Positions 8,347 to 16,784 of a stretch of 64,000 nucleotides of DNA are shown here, one piece after another. The position numbers and the translations under genes were made by a program. The number at the start of each line of letters is the position of its first letter. The stretch's first letter is position 1. The notes under the pieces were generated by a model. It was given only the letters and a program-made list of their open reading frames with translations. It made no database searches and had not been told where the DNA came from. The stretch covers positions 875,219 to 939,218 of the forward strand of contig NZ_LT841358.1 in the NCBI RefSeq assembly GCF_900177045.1, read 5' to 3'. Origin of the DNA: Candidatus Nitrosotalea okcheonensis (lineage in GTDB: Archaea > Thermoproteota > Nitrososphaeria > Nitrososphaerales > Nitrosopumilaceae).

Positions 8347-9069
8347 TTAAAATTCAACCGGGAATCTAGGAGTAAAAGTTTGTTCTAACTCTGTTACATT
8401 TTTTATTCTATCCATTCTAAAACCTCGAATGGCATTTTTTCGTATATCCCATGCAAAAAAGAGTACGGTTCCTCCTTTTCCTCTATGTCTAAAGCTGTAT
8501 GGTTCTACAACTCTTGGCTCCACAGACCCATCTTCTTCACGTGCTTCAATCCACATCAGCCTACGTTTTTGCCCTGTATGTTGAATAATCCGAGTAATGC
8601 TTTCGTGATACAATATTGCCTTTACATATGCAAGTATATCTACTGTAAATTCATCTTTCATAATTGTCAAGTCTAATCCGCATACTAGACCCAAGATGCC
8701 ATTTTCATAACCATTCGTGAAATCTGCATATTTTATGTCGATTATTATTGATGGGATTTCACATTTCTCTTTTAATACTAGGAGAATTCTTACTGAGTTA
8801 TCTTTCAGTTTCTTCATTACTGCCGAGGAAAGTTCTTTTTTAACCCAATTGGAATTAACAGAATTTGTTGATAATATTATTATCAAATCTGTCATTTTAC
8901 CAAGAGCAGAATCAATCTTTCCTACTATAGAATCTCCAACTTTAATTTCCCACCTATCAAAGAACATTGGAAATTTGTATTTTGTTAAATCAATGGCTAG
9001 ATTTTCTACAAACTCTTTGTCTGTTGAGGAATAACTAAGAAAACCAAATCTCTCTTTTCTAGTAGACAT
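8347..9069 (-). CDS. TIR-WYL fusion protein (putative defence sensor)
   Basis: The N-terminus (about residues 5-130) is a TIR domain. It opens with FGFLSYSS and has a DRWEI segment, and the catalytic-type Glu lies in the WVKKEL helix. TIR domains of this kind often cleave NAD+. The C-terminal 70 residues look like a WYL domain: VEPYSFRHRG, then FAWD--KNAIRGFRMDRI. WYL domains bind ligands or nucleic acid and regulate defence islands. No HTH is visible between them. I chose ATG 9069 because it lies about 26 nt from the TATA/palindrome at 9090-9105; an ATG at 9084 would be too close. The gene is convergent with the polymerase and lies within the casposon-bearing island, so it is likely anti-invader cargo. 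Confidence 0.75.
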   Translation of the reverse strand: MSTRKERFGFLSYSSTDKEFVENLAIDLTKYKFPMFFDRWEIKVGDSIVGKIDSALGKMTDLIIILSTNSVNSNWVKKELSSAVMKKLKDNSVRILLVLKEKCEIPSIIIDIKYADFTNGYENGILGLVCGLDLTIMKDEFTVDILAYVKAILYHESITRIIQHTGQKRRLMWIEAREEDGSVEPRVVEPYSFRHRGKGGTVLFFAWDIRKNAIRGFRMDRIKNVTELEQTFTPRFPVEF

Positions 9070-9089
9070 AATATCTCGTGCCATAATAT

Positions 9090-9105
9090 GTTATTAAATA
9101 ATAAC
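9090..9105. promoter_or_regulatory. Palindrome over the TIR-WYL promoter
   Basis: Perfect 16-bp inverted repeat GTTATTA-2-TAATAAC, coinciding with the TATA region about 20-36 nt upstream of ATG 9069. It may be an operator for self-control by the WYL domain. Because it is pure A/T in the arms apart from the terminal G/C, a plain TATA box is an alternative. Confidence 0.45.
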
Positions 9106-9224
9106 AGTATGAAGATTTAGTATCTTAAACTTAAGATGACATACGATCATCGTAAAAATATTATGAAAAATGATTTCTCTGAAAACCGCATTGTTTAATT
9201 TTATAGCATTGATTCAACAAGCAA

Positions 9225-9845
9225 GTGAGCAATTCTAATAGAAAAAAGGATTATTGGGAAATTTACTTAGATTTGGCAGATGTTATTTTTGGAGTAATTA
9301 TTGCAGCCAGTTTTCTGAATTTCCAAGCAATACTTGTACCCTTTAAGCTTAATTTTGCAACCATGATGTTACTGTCAGCATATTTGACAGTGGTTCTCAG
9401 TTGGATTGGTTATCATAAGGCAGTGGAAGATAAACCTCACAAAAATGTGTCACGATTTGTTATTGATCTGATTCTTTTGTATTTTTACTTTTATCTCATA
9501 TTCACTAATAATATCAAAGATTTCCTTGGCGTATTAGCAGCTATATTCCTTCTTTATCTAATATGGGTAGTTCTACGAAATAACGAATATAAGAAAGAAA
9601 CCAAAGAACAACGCAGACAAGAGCACTTTAAAATTGTCCGATCTTCTATTTTCTTTCTAGCATTCATTATTTTATGGGGATACTATAGAACCTATTTACA
9701 AGGAATCGGTGATGAGTTCCTAGGTGGAAAATTAATTGATTGGGTCATGTTAATTATAGCAACAAGTTTGAACATACTTTATAGAGTTATTTGGCCTCTC
9801 CTGTCAAAAAGATTCAGTAGTTCATTGTCATCAAAAAGTAATTAG
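9225..9845 (+). CDS. Multi-pass membrane protein (206 aa)
   Basis: Five to six hydrophobic segments are visible (about residues 14-33, 40-62, 75-92, 95-115, 135-155 and 170-190). An acidic and aromatic start (DYWEIYLDLADVIFG) precedes the first. The family is unassigned; the first two helices recall small TMEM175-like or DUF-type ion channels, but no clear pore motif is seen. Start is GTG 9225, about 25 nt after a TATA box (tttaatttta, 9196-9205), which implies a leaderless message. It lies between the TIR-WYL gene and a nucleotide-enzyme gene in the AT-rich island. Confidence 0.6.
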   Translation: MSNSNRKKDYWEIYLDLADVIFGVIIAASFLNFQAILVPFKLNFATMMLLSAYLTVVLSWIGYHKAVEDKPHKNVSRFVIDLILLYFYFYLIFTNNIKDFLGVLAAIFLLYLIWVVLRNNEYKKETKEQRRQEHFKIVRSSIFFLAFIILWGYYRTYLQGIGDEFLGGKLIDWVMLIIATSLNILYRVIWPLLSKRFSSSLSSKSN

Positions 9846-9858
9846 TTCATCATGCAAC

Positions 9859-10236
9859 TTATTTTGCAAACTGGTATCTATGTTCAATTTTTTGTTCTGG
9901 AATTTCTTTAATGTTAAAGAAAATCTTCTTTCCATGTTGTTTTGCATATTCTAATTCAAGATTTGCACCACGTGATGGTGCCAAAAGTAGTAATGCATCG
10001 CAATCCTCTAACCACGCATGATCCATTTCTATGTAATCTTCCCATTTCAAACCTTGTTTTGTTTCTTGACTTCGTAATTCTATCCAGTGAGTCAAATGTG
10101 GAAGATACGGATAATGTCCTTTTTTATAAATCGCAATAGCCGCATCAATAGCATTATTGACATTCTTCTGTATTTCTAAATCAGTAGATGCAGTATAAGG
10201 CCCTGCAACATATATTTTCATATTGTCTGCCATCAT
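9859..10236 (-). CDS. DUF4406 / nucleoside deoxyribosyltransferase-like protein
   Basis: The core opens with KIYVAGPYTAS, the phosphate-loop signature of the nucleoside 2-deoxyribosyltransferase superfamily and DUF4406. It continues with a W-x-x-Y-I--D-x-x-W-L-x-x-C-D-A-L block and ends in S-R-G-A-x-x-E-x-x-x-A, which carries the usual catalytic-type Glu. Such small proteins are frequent on viruses and plasmids and are thought to act on nucleotides. ATG 10236 is preferred because a TATA box (attatatacc) lies about 24 nt upstream. The exact substrate cannot be read from the sequence. Confidence 0.75.
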   Translation of the reverse strand: MMADNMKIYVAGPYTASTDLEIQKNVNNAIDAAIAIYKKGHYPYLPHLTHWIELRSQETKQGLKWEDYIEMDHAWLEDCDALLLLAPSRGANLELEYAKQHGKKIFFNIKEIPEQKIEHRYQFAK

Positions 10237-10356
10237 GTAAGAAAGTATCAAAAACCGGTATATAATGAATAGTTTCTTTAGGATGTGAACTATCAGTCAA
10301 ACTAAAGTTCTTTGTATTAAGAAACCTGTAAAATATCTATGTAGTAAAAATTGGAT

Positions 10357-11268
10357 TTATTCCTTTAATGTTTCATGTCTTTTTTCGAATTCTTCGATCT
10401 GTGCCTGAAATTCTACCTCCGAAATATCTGGTTGTTCACTTACCCACTGAGCTAAACTTTTAGCTTCAAGATCGTTATCACTTATGTCCTGCAAAGTTTC
10501 CACAATATCCTTGTCAAAAAATTGTCTTATTCTTTCTACTTGATAAGGTTCCAGAAATGTTCCCGCGGGACCATTAATACCAAATTTTTGTTCTATGGGA
10601 GTATACTGTAATGCAACTGGATACTCTAGAATATGCAAGATAATTACAGATTTAGCAACCTTGATCACCAACTCAGACCATTTCAATAAGGATTTTTCAT
10701 TGAAGCGATTGCAAGTAGAATTGCCTAAATCCATATTAGAATGAGAACGTCCTTTGGTATGTACAAAATCTGATAACTGTTTGAAAATATTGTCTAGTTC
10801 ATTAAAGATTTCATGCTTATCATCAAATTTTCTAAAGTTTTGATTGGTTTTGAGTTTTGTATACATGGTTTTTTTACGCTGGGTATTTTCAAACGAATGT
10901 AACCATTTCTGAATATCCACATGGCTTCTTCCATCAATATCCCAGTATACCGATAGAAGTCCAAGCTCCAGAACACTTCTTAATGCTATGAAGGCATGTT
11001 TGTAAAACCCAAGTTTACAAAGCATAATTGAATTTTCCAACTCGGAATTGGCTTCTACAATAGGAAACATATGACCAGACCAAAACTTTTCTACTGTCTG
11101 AGGCATCAAATCTTCAAGCGAATGGAAAACAGAGAGGAGACTCCTTATTCTAGAAGATAGATCCTTATTCGATTCCAAGTACCTGTTACTTTGTTCTAAA
11201 ACTTGTAGAATATTTTCGTCTGAGTTAATTAGATGCATATGACTCTTGTTTGATTTGTTGGTAGCCAT
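10357..11268 (-). CDS. DUF5677-like helical protein
   Basis: A soluble, mostly helical protein of about 303 aa. The segment LGFYKHAFIALRSVLELGLLSVYW (around residues 80-110), followed by a FVHTKGRS motif, resembles DUF5677/HEPN-like proteins. These combine an R-S-x-x-E helix with a later H-x-K/G-R motif. Such proteins often occur in defence or stress loci, but the activity is unproven. ATG 11268 is favoured over TTG 11286, which abuts the stop of the upstream membrane gene. The pair probably forms an operon. Confidence 0.6.
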   Translation of the reverse strand: MATNKSNKSHMHLINSDENILQVLEQSNRYLESNKDLSSRIRSLLSVFHSLEDLMPQTVEKFWSGHMFPIVEANSELENSIMLCKLGFYKHAFIALRSVLELGLLSVYWDIDGRSHVDIQKWLHSFENTQRKKTMYTKLKTNQNFRKFDDKHEIFNELDNIFKQLSDFVHTKGRSHSNMDLGNSTCNRFNEKSLLKWSELVIKVAKSVIILHILEYPVALQYTPIEQKFGINGPAGTFLEPYQVERIRQFFDKDIVETLQDISDNDLEAKSLAQWVSEQPDISEVEFQAQIEEFEKRHETLKE

Positions 11269-11286
11269 TGAATAAATTGATTTCAA

Positions 11287-11655
11287 CTAGAATTTTGAAA
11301 ATGGAAGAAATACATACGTCATTCCTCCTAAAACAATGAATACCAAGGTAAAACATGCGACACCATAATAATATGAAAATCGTATTTTTTCGTGAATTTC
11401 TTTTCTATTGGCTAATCCGCTATAAAGGAAATATCCTATTAACATACTCATCTCGATAAGAAAATTCTGACTTGTCAATTGTTTGTGAAATGCCCCGTTT
11501 ATGGCATCATTAACAACAAAGGTGATCATTACCGCTAAAATTATCATAAATACTGATCTTCTCAAAATTGGCTTCTTTTTTACTATCATGGGAGCAACTC
11601 TGTCAGCAATCAGCATTACAATGAAACTCAAAATGAATATAGAAAATGAATCCAA
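11287..11655 (-). CDS. Small membrane protein (122 aa)
   Basis: Four hydrophobic segments (about residues 4-20, 30-50, 66-82 and 95-115) mark an integral membrane protein of unknown family. It begins with TTG 11655, which lies about 26 nt after a TATA box (tttttaaag) on the minus strand, so the message is leaderless. It is directly upstream of the DUF5677-like gene. It is the last protein gene before the tRNA-Pro boundary of the island. Confidence 0.55.
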   Translation of the reverse strand: MDSFSIFILSFIVMLIADRVAPMIVKKKPILRRSVFMIILAVMITFVVNDAINGAFHKQLTSQNFLIEMSMLIGYFLYSGLANRKEIHEKIRFSYYYGVACFTLVFIVLGGMTYVFLPFSKF

Positions 11656-11759
11656 CAGTATACTATCTCATCATTACTTTAAAAATTTAGTTCTAGTTTT
11701 CATTCGTACTTTGGTATATAGTCAAACGCAGAGTCCTCATCTATACCCCAAAATGAAAA

Positions 11760-11833
11760 TGGGATCGGCCGGATTTGAACCGACGACCTCAGGTACCCAA
11801 AACCCGAATCATGCCAAGCTAGACCACGATCCC
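11760..11833 (-). tRNA. tRNA-Pro (UGG)
   Basis: On the minus strand a 74-nt cloverleaf folds without an intron. The acceptor GGGATCG pairs with CGATCCC followed by discriminator A. The anticodon stem CGGGT/ACCTG encloses loop TTTGGGT, giving anticodon TGG. The T-arm contains GGTTCAAATCC. CCA is not encoded. The 3' end faces the casposon-bearing island. Casposons are known to integrate at tRNA 3' ends; from memory, the Aciduliprofundum boonei element uses a tRNA-Pro. Confidence 0.93.
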
Positions 11834-11918
11834 GATGTGATTTGCACAAAAATGTCCCCAATTTAATCTTCTCACGCTGTGATGATTTTAAATAATAAAC
11901 CAAATTAAGGCATAATCG

Positions 11919-12812
11919 TTGCAGTTACAAGATTACATCAACGCAGGAAAGATAGCATCAGAGGTGAGGGAGAACGCCAGGAGAAAAAATCATGTAGGCT
12001 CTACCCTTGAAGAGATATGCAATTCCATTGAAAAGGAAATATCAAGCAAAGGCGGCAAGTGCGCATTTCCAGTAAATGTCAGCTTGAACGAGATTGCAGC
12101 ACACTATACAGCAGAACCAAATGACAAGACAATAGTCAAGGATACTGATCTCTTAAAAATTGACTTGGGTGTTCAGATAAATGGCTACATTGCAGACACT
12201 GCTGTTACAGTATGCTATGATCCAAAATATGATTATCTGGTCTTGGCAGCAGAATCGGCATTAAGGGAGGCCATGTCAATAATACGAGTCGGCACAAAAT
12301 CAAGCGATGTCGGGAAAACAATAGAGAACACCACAAAGCAGATGGGCGGAATACCCATTGCAAATCTCAGTGGCCACTCTCTTGAACAATATACAATCCA
12401 TGCAGGAAAATCAGTCCCAAACATATGGTCCATTGGTTCTTTTTCATTCCAGTCTACAGAGGCATATGCATGCGAGCCATTTGTCACGACTCCCGACGGG
12501 TCAGGTTTTGTGCGGGAGGGAAGAATCAGGAACATATTTTCCCTTGTTACAAGAAAAAGGACAAAGGACGAGAATGCAAACAAGATGATTGATTTCATAT
12601 GGAAAAATTTCAACATGCTTCCATTTGCGCTAAGATGGCTTGTCCCAGAATATGACGAAAAGACTGCAGGAGATCTTTTAGAGATTCTAATCAAGAACAA
12701 AGTTGTCAGGTCATACCCAATACTTGTAGAGTCAAAGGGAGAGCGAGTGGCACAGGCAGAGCACACATTCATCCCTCAGGCGAACAGTGTTCTAGTGACT
12801 ACTATTTCATGA
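11919..12812 (+). CDS. map: Methionine aminopeptidase, type II
   Basis: The enzyme removes the initiator Met from new proteins, using two metals in a pita-bread fold. The five ligands are visible: Asp in LKIDLGV, Asp in IADTAVT, His in SGHSLEQYTIHAG, Glu in ACEPF and Glu in AEHTFI. About 60 residues lie between the His and last-Glu motifs, as in archaeal type II enzymes. Length (297 aa) is normal. TTG 11919 is used; a TATA box (tttaaataa) lies about 27 nt upstream, so the transcript is leaderless. It is divergent from tRNA-Pro and marks the return to core chromosome. Confidence 0.92.
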   Translation: MQLQDYINAGKIASEVRENARRKNHVGSTLEEICNSIEKEISSKGGKCAFPVNVSLNEIAAHYTAEPNDKTIVKDTDLLKIDLGVQINGYIADTAVTVCYDPKYDYLVLAAESALREAMSIIRVGTKSSDVGKTIENTTKQMGGIPIANLSGHSLEQYTIHAGKSVPNIWSIGSFSFQSTEAYACEPFVTTPDGSGFVREGRIRNIFSLVTRKRTKDENANKMIDFIWKNFNMLPFALRWLVPEYDEKTAGDLLEILIKNKVVRSYPILVESKGERVAQAEHTFIPQANSVLVTTIS

Positions 12813-12825
12813 CATGGTTTGGAGA

Positions 12826-13071
12826 CTAGCGAAGTACAATCTTCTTGTGCCACCACATTGTAAACAGTATCATCCCACTACCTGCAATTGCAAGACCCGC
12901 ATAGACCAGCGTGCTGCCTATGCCTTGTTGCAAGACATTTGCACAGTGACATCCAGCTGGAATGCCCCCTGTTTGAGAAATGCAGTGACATGTGCCAGGC
13001 TCATACAACCCATATCCAAGTAGCGTTACAAGCAAACCCAACACAATGAGCGAGGCACCAAGTGTTTTCAT
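12826..13071 (-). CDS. Small two-helix membrane protein with Cys/His loop
   Basis: An 81-aa protein with two hydrophobic helices at each end of a loop rich in Cys, Gly and His (GTCHCISQ and GCHCANV). The cysteines sit outside the helices and could bind metal or form disulphides on the outer face. ATG 13071 is chosen because the TATA element (tttttaag) is about 30 nt upstream, while an upstream ATG at 13098 lies too near it. Family and function are not recognised. It is convergent with methionine aminopeptidase. Confidence 0.6.
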   Translation of the reverse strand: MKTLGASLIVLGLLVTLLGYGLYEPGTCHCISQTGGIPAGCHCANVLQQGIGSTLVYAGLAIAGSGMILFTMWWHKKIVLR

Positions 13072-13160
13072 GCTTTGGCATGTACGGTACCACACCATTG
13101 CTTAAAAAGTTACCTCTATATTATTTCATTTTTATGATACATGTAAAAACACAGATTATT

Positions 13161-13349
13161 CTACTTGACAACTTCGCCGAAGATCTTGCCTATCATCATC
13201 TGCCCGTTTCCACAGGATGGACACTTGTCAGTAGTCTTGAATACATAGTCCCCTTCCTTGAATTTTCGTTTGGATGTCTTGTTGCATGCATTGCATTGCT
13301 CTACAGTATACGGGTCAAGCACCTCTTCTTTTTTCTTGAACAGCATCAT
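13161..13349 (-). CDS. Zinc-ribbon protein (62 aa)
   Basis: Two cysteine pairs (C19/C22 and C43/C46) about 20 residues apart form a classical zinc ribbon. The start ATG 13349 overlaps the stop of the DUF1512 gene (ATGA), so the two are translationally coupled. The basic N-terminus (KKKEE) and small size suggest a nucleic-acid- or protein-binding accessory factor to the upstream membrane protein. The exact role is unknown. Confidence 0.8.
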   Translation of the reverse strand: MMLFKKKEEVLDPYTVEQCNACNKTSKRKFKEGDYVFKTTDKCPSCGNGQMMIGKIFGEVVK

Positions 13350-14467
13350 TGTGATACCCCCAGTGTATTTCCAACCCCAATGACTAGAGCACACTGACCC
13401 TGCTTGGTGTTTTCCCGTATTATATCATAAACCTGTGATGACACCTTCTCAGAAGAATCGGCAATCTCTTTTTTCATCAGCGTGATTGCCTCTTTGATTG
13501 ACTGTTTTACCACTATGGCATAGATTGGGATATTGTGCTTGGTTGCAATCTCCTCTATCTGGAATCTTTCAGTCCCCACTCCCCCTATTGCAGCTCCGAA
13601 CCCTTGTGCTATGGAACCCGTATCCTCGCCCTCTAGCTTCAAGGCAGCGTCAACCATCACTATAATGTCAGGCTTGTTTTCAGAAATGGTTTTCTCTAGT
13701 GTATCAGCAGGCCTTCCAACTGTTGCAGCAGGACCTTCTGCCTTCAAAAGATATAATTTTCTTCCCTCAAACTCTTTTTCACTCTGGACAGTTTCAAGTG
13801 CGACAGATTTTTTTTCTGTGCCAAGCATCATTTTGCCAACAACCATAGGGCCAATCCCATCCCCTATTGGCTGTCCCTGCTTGAATGCTGATACCGCAAC
13901 CTTTAGTGCTTCGGCTTCCTCCATAATAAAAGGCATCATCATTTGCAGAGGCAGTATCAATGGAAAGTTGTTTTGTTTTTTAGCAGTAAGGAAAAAGTGT
14001 CGTACCATCTTGTACAACATGTGCAGTGTTGTTACTGCCTCCAGAATGTTGATTATCTGGCTTGCCTCCACATGGCTTAGATTTGGAGACAGTGTTTTTA
14101 CCTGCGCGCGAGTCGAGTCTTCTCTTGTCCTCATGATATGTTTTATCTTTGGCACAATACCGTTTGGGTCCATGTCAGCGGGCATTATCGTAAAGTACTC
14201 AAAGTACTTGTCAAGCAATGCAGTAGGATCTGCAGTAGATTTTGTATTATTTTTCACATATGCAATCAGTTCTTTTCGCGTATCATCACGGTACATCTTG
14301 AGCTTCTCAAGCCCCTTGTTGATTTCAGACGATGTAACATAAAGCTGGATCCTCTGTCCATACAGCATAAAGACAAAGATTGGCAGGATCCAAACCATCC
14401 ACATTAAGGGATTAGAGTTATCAGTAGAACCGAAAAGCTTGTCCAAATTTGTACCCAAAAAATCCAT
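13346..14467 (-). CDS. DUF1512 membrane protein
   Basis: The 373-aa protein has one N-terminal transmembrane helix (about residues 19-37) and a large cytosolic domain. The Gly-rich segments (GDGIGPMVVG, GFGAAIGGVG) and length match archaeal DUF1512, whose function is unknown. The C-terminal half (IVMVDAALKLEGEDTGSIAQG) reads like an alpha/beta hydrolase- or Rossmann-like core. It sits between a small hypothetical gene and the zinc-ribbon gene on the same strand, likely one operon. Confidence 0.75.
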   Translation of the reverse strand: MDFLGTNLDKLFGSTDNSNPLMWMVWILPIFVFMLYGQRIQLYVTSSEINKGLEKLKMYRDDTRKELIAYVKNNTKSTADPTALLDKYFEYFTIMPADMDPNGIVPKIKHIMRTREDSTRAQVKTLSPNLSHVEASQIINILEAVTTLHMLYKMVRHFFLTAKKQNNFPLILPLQMMMPFIMEEAEALKVAVSAFKQGQPIGDGIGPMVVGKMMLGTEKKSVALETVQSEKEFEGRKLYLLKAEGPAATVGRPADTLEKTISENKPDIIVMVDAALKLEGEDTGSIAQGFGAAIGGVGTERFQIEEIATKHNIPIYAIVVKQSIKEAITLMKKEIADSSEKVSSQVYDIIRENTKQGQCALVIGVGNTLGVSQ

Positions 14468-14485
14468 TATTCAAAAGACCCTGTT

Positions 14486-14794
14486 TTACCAAATTAAATC
14501 TTTCAGAGTTTGTTCTACAATCAGGTAAAATGAAAAACAGTCATCCTTCCTTGGGTGGACATGGCAATTTTTTCCTAGCAATAACATGCCAACGCATCTA
14601 TTACTTTCCCTCTTTGCCATTGCTTCCCATTTCTGAAGATTCCATGTGTTGCCACATGTCCCGTGCAGAAATGCAAACACCGCATGACCAGAAGACCAAG
14701 TCCTTACCTGATGTCCTGTTTCAAGCGAGTCGACACTTTTGTCGGTCGGATGACTGTCATATAATACGTCATCGTGGAATAAAAATTGGATCAA
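14486..14794 (-). CDS. Hypothetical protein (102 aa), operon leader
   Basis: A soluble protein with codon use like its neighbours (many GCA, AAA, ACA and GGA codons). It is rich in His, Trp and Cys and is not recognised. It ends 18 nt before the DUF1512 gene on the same strand, which supports it being real. It would start at TTG 14794, with a weak TATA-like element about 28 nt upstream. An open frame on the other strand looks like a shadow. This entry covers most of the 14468-14889 interval; the rest is promoter DNA for the divergent oxidase gene. Confidence 0.45.
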   Translation of the reverse strand: MIQFLFHDDVLYDSHPTDKSVDSLETGHQVRTWSSGHAVFAFLHGTCGNTWNLQKWEAMAKRESNRCVGMLLLGKNCHVHPRKDDCFSFYLIVEQTLKDLIW

Positions 14795-14889
14795 TATAGA
14801 TCCGGTATGCCCAAGCGAAAAATAGTCTTTGCATACATCTGCAACATCAGAGCAAAACTTGTGAAAAAATCATTTTTTAAGCATTCAGG

Positions 14890-16347
14890 ATGCAGATACC
14901 AGCAGTGAAACCAAGCGATGTGGGACTGAGGCTAGCAAAAATAGTAAAGTGTGCCATATCATGGGATGAACACGTACGCAATTTTTACTCAGTTGATGCG
15001 AGCTCTTACACCATAAAACCACAAGTTGTCGCATTTCCCCGCAACGAGTCTGATGTAATAAAAATTATAAAATTTGCAAAAAGATACCACATTCCAGTGA
15101 CTCCCCGGGGAGCAGGCACAGGACTTGTTGGCAGTGCACTTGGAAGAGGAATTATCTTAGACATGCAAAATTTTGACAGGATAAAACTTGGAGCAAGTCA
15201 TGTAGAGGTAGGAAGCGGTGTCTTCAAGGGACGCCTTGACAAAATATTAAAAAAACAAGACAGAGTCATTGGCCCTGACCCGTCAATAGGCCCATTCTGC
15301 ACCATTGGCGGAATGATTGGTACCAACGCAAGCGGCATCCACTCGCTAAAGTATGGAAGTGTCATTGACAACATAATCCAGGTCAGGATGATAGGTTCTT
15401 CAGGCAATGTCATAAAACTTCCAGGAAAATACAATGCAAAAGGCATGATTAAAAAAATTCATTTGTCAGACAACACATTTCCCAAGGTGTCAAAGAATTC
15501 TTGCGGTTACAGGATTGACAAGGTTTTTGCAGAAAAAGATTTGCACAAATTGATTGCAGGCTCCGAGGGAACACTCGGAATAATTACTTCTGCAAAACTT
15601 AGGACATATCCATCTCCAAAAAACATCCTGCTTTATGTCATACATTACAAGACACTGTCAGATGCAGCAAGAGACACTCCAAAAATACTTGGACTTGGAC
15701 CATCTGCTGTCGAACTTGTAGACAGCAACATAACAAAGCACATCAAGATGACAGTACCGTCAAGCACAGGTTGCCTTCTTTTTGTCGAGTTTGATGGTAC
15801 GGTACAAGGCAGAAAACAGATTCACAAAATCACGTCAGGCAAAATAATCAAGACAGAGTCAAATGCTGCCCAAGTCAAAAAGATATGGAGTTTTAGAAAC
15901 TCGGCCTTGGCATACAGTTTGCAGAGCATAACAAAAAATGAGACAATGCCTACACTCATAGAAGATGCAGTTGTGCCGGTAAAAAGACTGCCGCTGTTGC
16001 TGAAAATACTTGGCATGATTTCCAAAAAATATGGCCTCAGGACCATCGTCTACGGTCATGCGGGAAACGGCAACCTGCACATCAGGCCAGTTCTCAAGCA
16101 AAAAGATCTTGGTATCATAAAGAATATTGCAGTCGAGTTCTTTTCAGCAGTAATAGGTATAGGAGGAAGCATAACAGGCGAGCATGGAGACGGGCTTGCA
16201 AGGTCAGAGTTTGTAAAATTACAGTACGATGCCAAAACATATTCCATTTTCAAGGACATCAAAAAACAGTTTGACCCAGAAAATATTCTAAACCCCGGGA
16301 AAAAAATATCAAGTTACAGTACAGTGACTAGAAACTTGAAAATATAG
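14890..16347 (+). CDS. FAD-linked oxidase (GlcD / D-lactate dehydrogenase type)
   Basis: A 485-aa flavoprotein of the VAO/PCMH fold, which oxidises 2-hydroxy acids such as glycolate or D-lactate. The FAD-binding loop TPRGAGTGLVGSALG lies near residues 73-87. The second FAD region GPDPSIGPFCTIGGMIGTNASG lies near 133-154, and GSEGTLGI near 228-235. The C-terminal catalytic and metal motifs YGHAGNGNLH and TGEHGDG are intact. Length is typical of GlcD. The substrate cannot be fixed from sequence, and no GlcE or GlcF partner is adjacent. Confidence 0.88.
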   Translation: MQIPAVKPSDVGLRLAKIVKCAISWDEHVRNFYSVDASSYTIKPQVVAFPRNESDVIKIIKFAKRYHIPVTPRGAGTGLVGSALGRGIILDMQNFDRIKLGASHVEVGSGVFKGRLDKILKKQDRVIGPDPSIGPFCTIGGMIGTNASGIHSLKYGSVIDNIIQVRMIGSSGNVIKLPGKYNAKGMIKKIHLSDNTFPKVSKNSCGYRIDKVFAEKDLHKLIAGSEGTLGIITSAKLRTYPSPKNILLYVIHYKTLSDAARDTPKILGLGPSAVELVDSNITKHIKMTVPSSTGCLLFVEFDGTVQGRKQIHKITSGKIIKTESNAAQVKKIWSFRNSALAYSLQSITKNETMPTLIEDAVVPVKRLPLLLKILGMISKKYGLRTIVYGHAGNGNLHIRPVLKQKDLGIIKNIAVEFFSAVIGIGGSITGEHGDGLARSEFVKLQYDAKTYSIFKDIKKQFDPENILNPGKKISSYSTVTRNLKI

Positions 16348-16350
16348 CAA

Positions 16351-16677
16351 TTACCTGATTCCAGTACCAAGCGGAACATCTTCAGTTACAGTAAGCCAGA
16401 ATGGCTTGTCGTCCGAGTCTGCAGCCAAAAGCATTGCGCCAGATTCTATCCCGGCAATCTTTCGCGGCTCAAGATTTACAAGTGCGATGACTGTTCTGCC
16501 CACAAGTTCCTCCGGCTTGTAGTATTGCGCACCGCCAATGATGATGCTGCGTTTTTCATCTCCAAGATCAATCGTTCCCTTGATGATTTTTGTTTTGCCA
16601 GGAATTTCCTCCACTGAAATTACTTTTGCCACCCTCATGTCGAGCTTGGCAAAATCATCGTATGTTATCAGTGTCAC
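16351..16677 (-). CDS. tRNA-binding OB-fold protein (MetRS-beta/CsaA type)
   Basis: The 108-aa protein is a free-standing tRNA-binding domain like the C-terminal domain of methionyl-tRNA synthetase and CsaA. Visible signatures are F-A-K-L-D-M-R-V-A-K-V, the I-I-x-G-A-Q-Y strand, V-A-L-V-N-L-E-P-R-K-I-A-G-I-E-S and GAMLLAA. Archaea often encode this part separately to raise tRNA affinity of MetRS. It is convergent with the FAD oxidase. Confidence 0.85.
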   Translation of the reverse strand: MTLITYDDFAKLDMRVAKVISVEEIPGKTKIIKGTIDLGDEKRSIIIGGAQYYKPEELVGRTVIALVNLEPRKIAGIESGAMLLAADSDDKPFWLTVTEDVPLGTGIR

Positions 16678-16784
16678 AACAATTCTGATATCATGAGATT
16701 AAAATTGATTTCGAAACCACTCAAGGCTTGTTTTTGAAAAATCAACTATCACAACATAAATATGAAGAAATATGGATCTTTTGC

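Noticed and set aside
2576..8360. AT-rich stretches at 2576-2615 and 8325-8360 as casposon terminal inverted repeats
   Set aside because: Similarity is limited to low-complexity attttaaaat runs and includes coding DNA; no flanking duplication is seen.
8485..9034. Plus-strand frames opposite the TIR-WYL gene
   Set aside because: No promoter, irregular composition and complete overlap with a domain-supported gene.
12233..12772. 179-aa open frame on the minus strand
   Set aside because: Antisense to methionine aminopeptidase and without recognisable features.
13533..14342. 269-aa open frame on the plus strand
   Set aside because: It lies antisense within the DUF1512 gene and has a Ser/Thr/Phe-rich composition typical of shadow frames.
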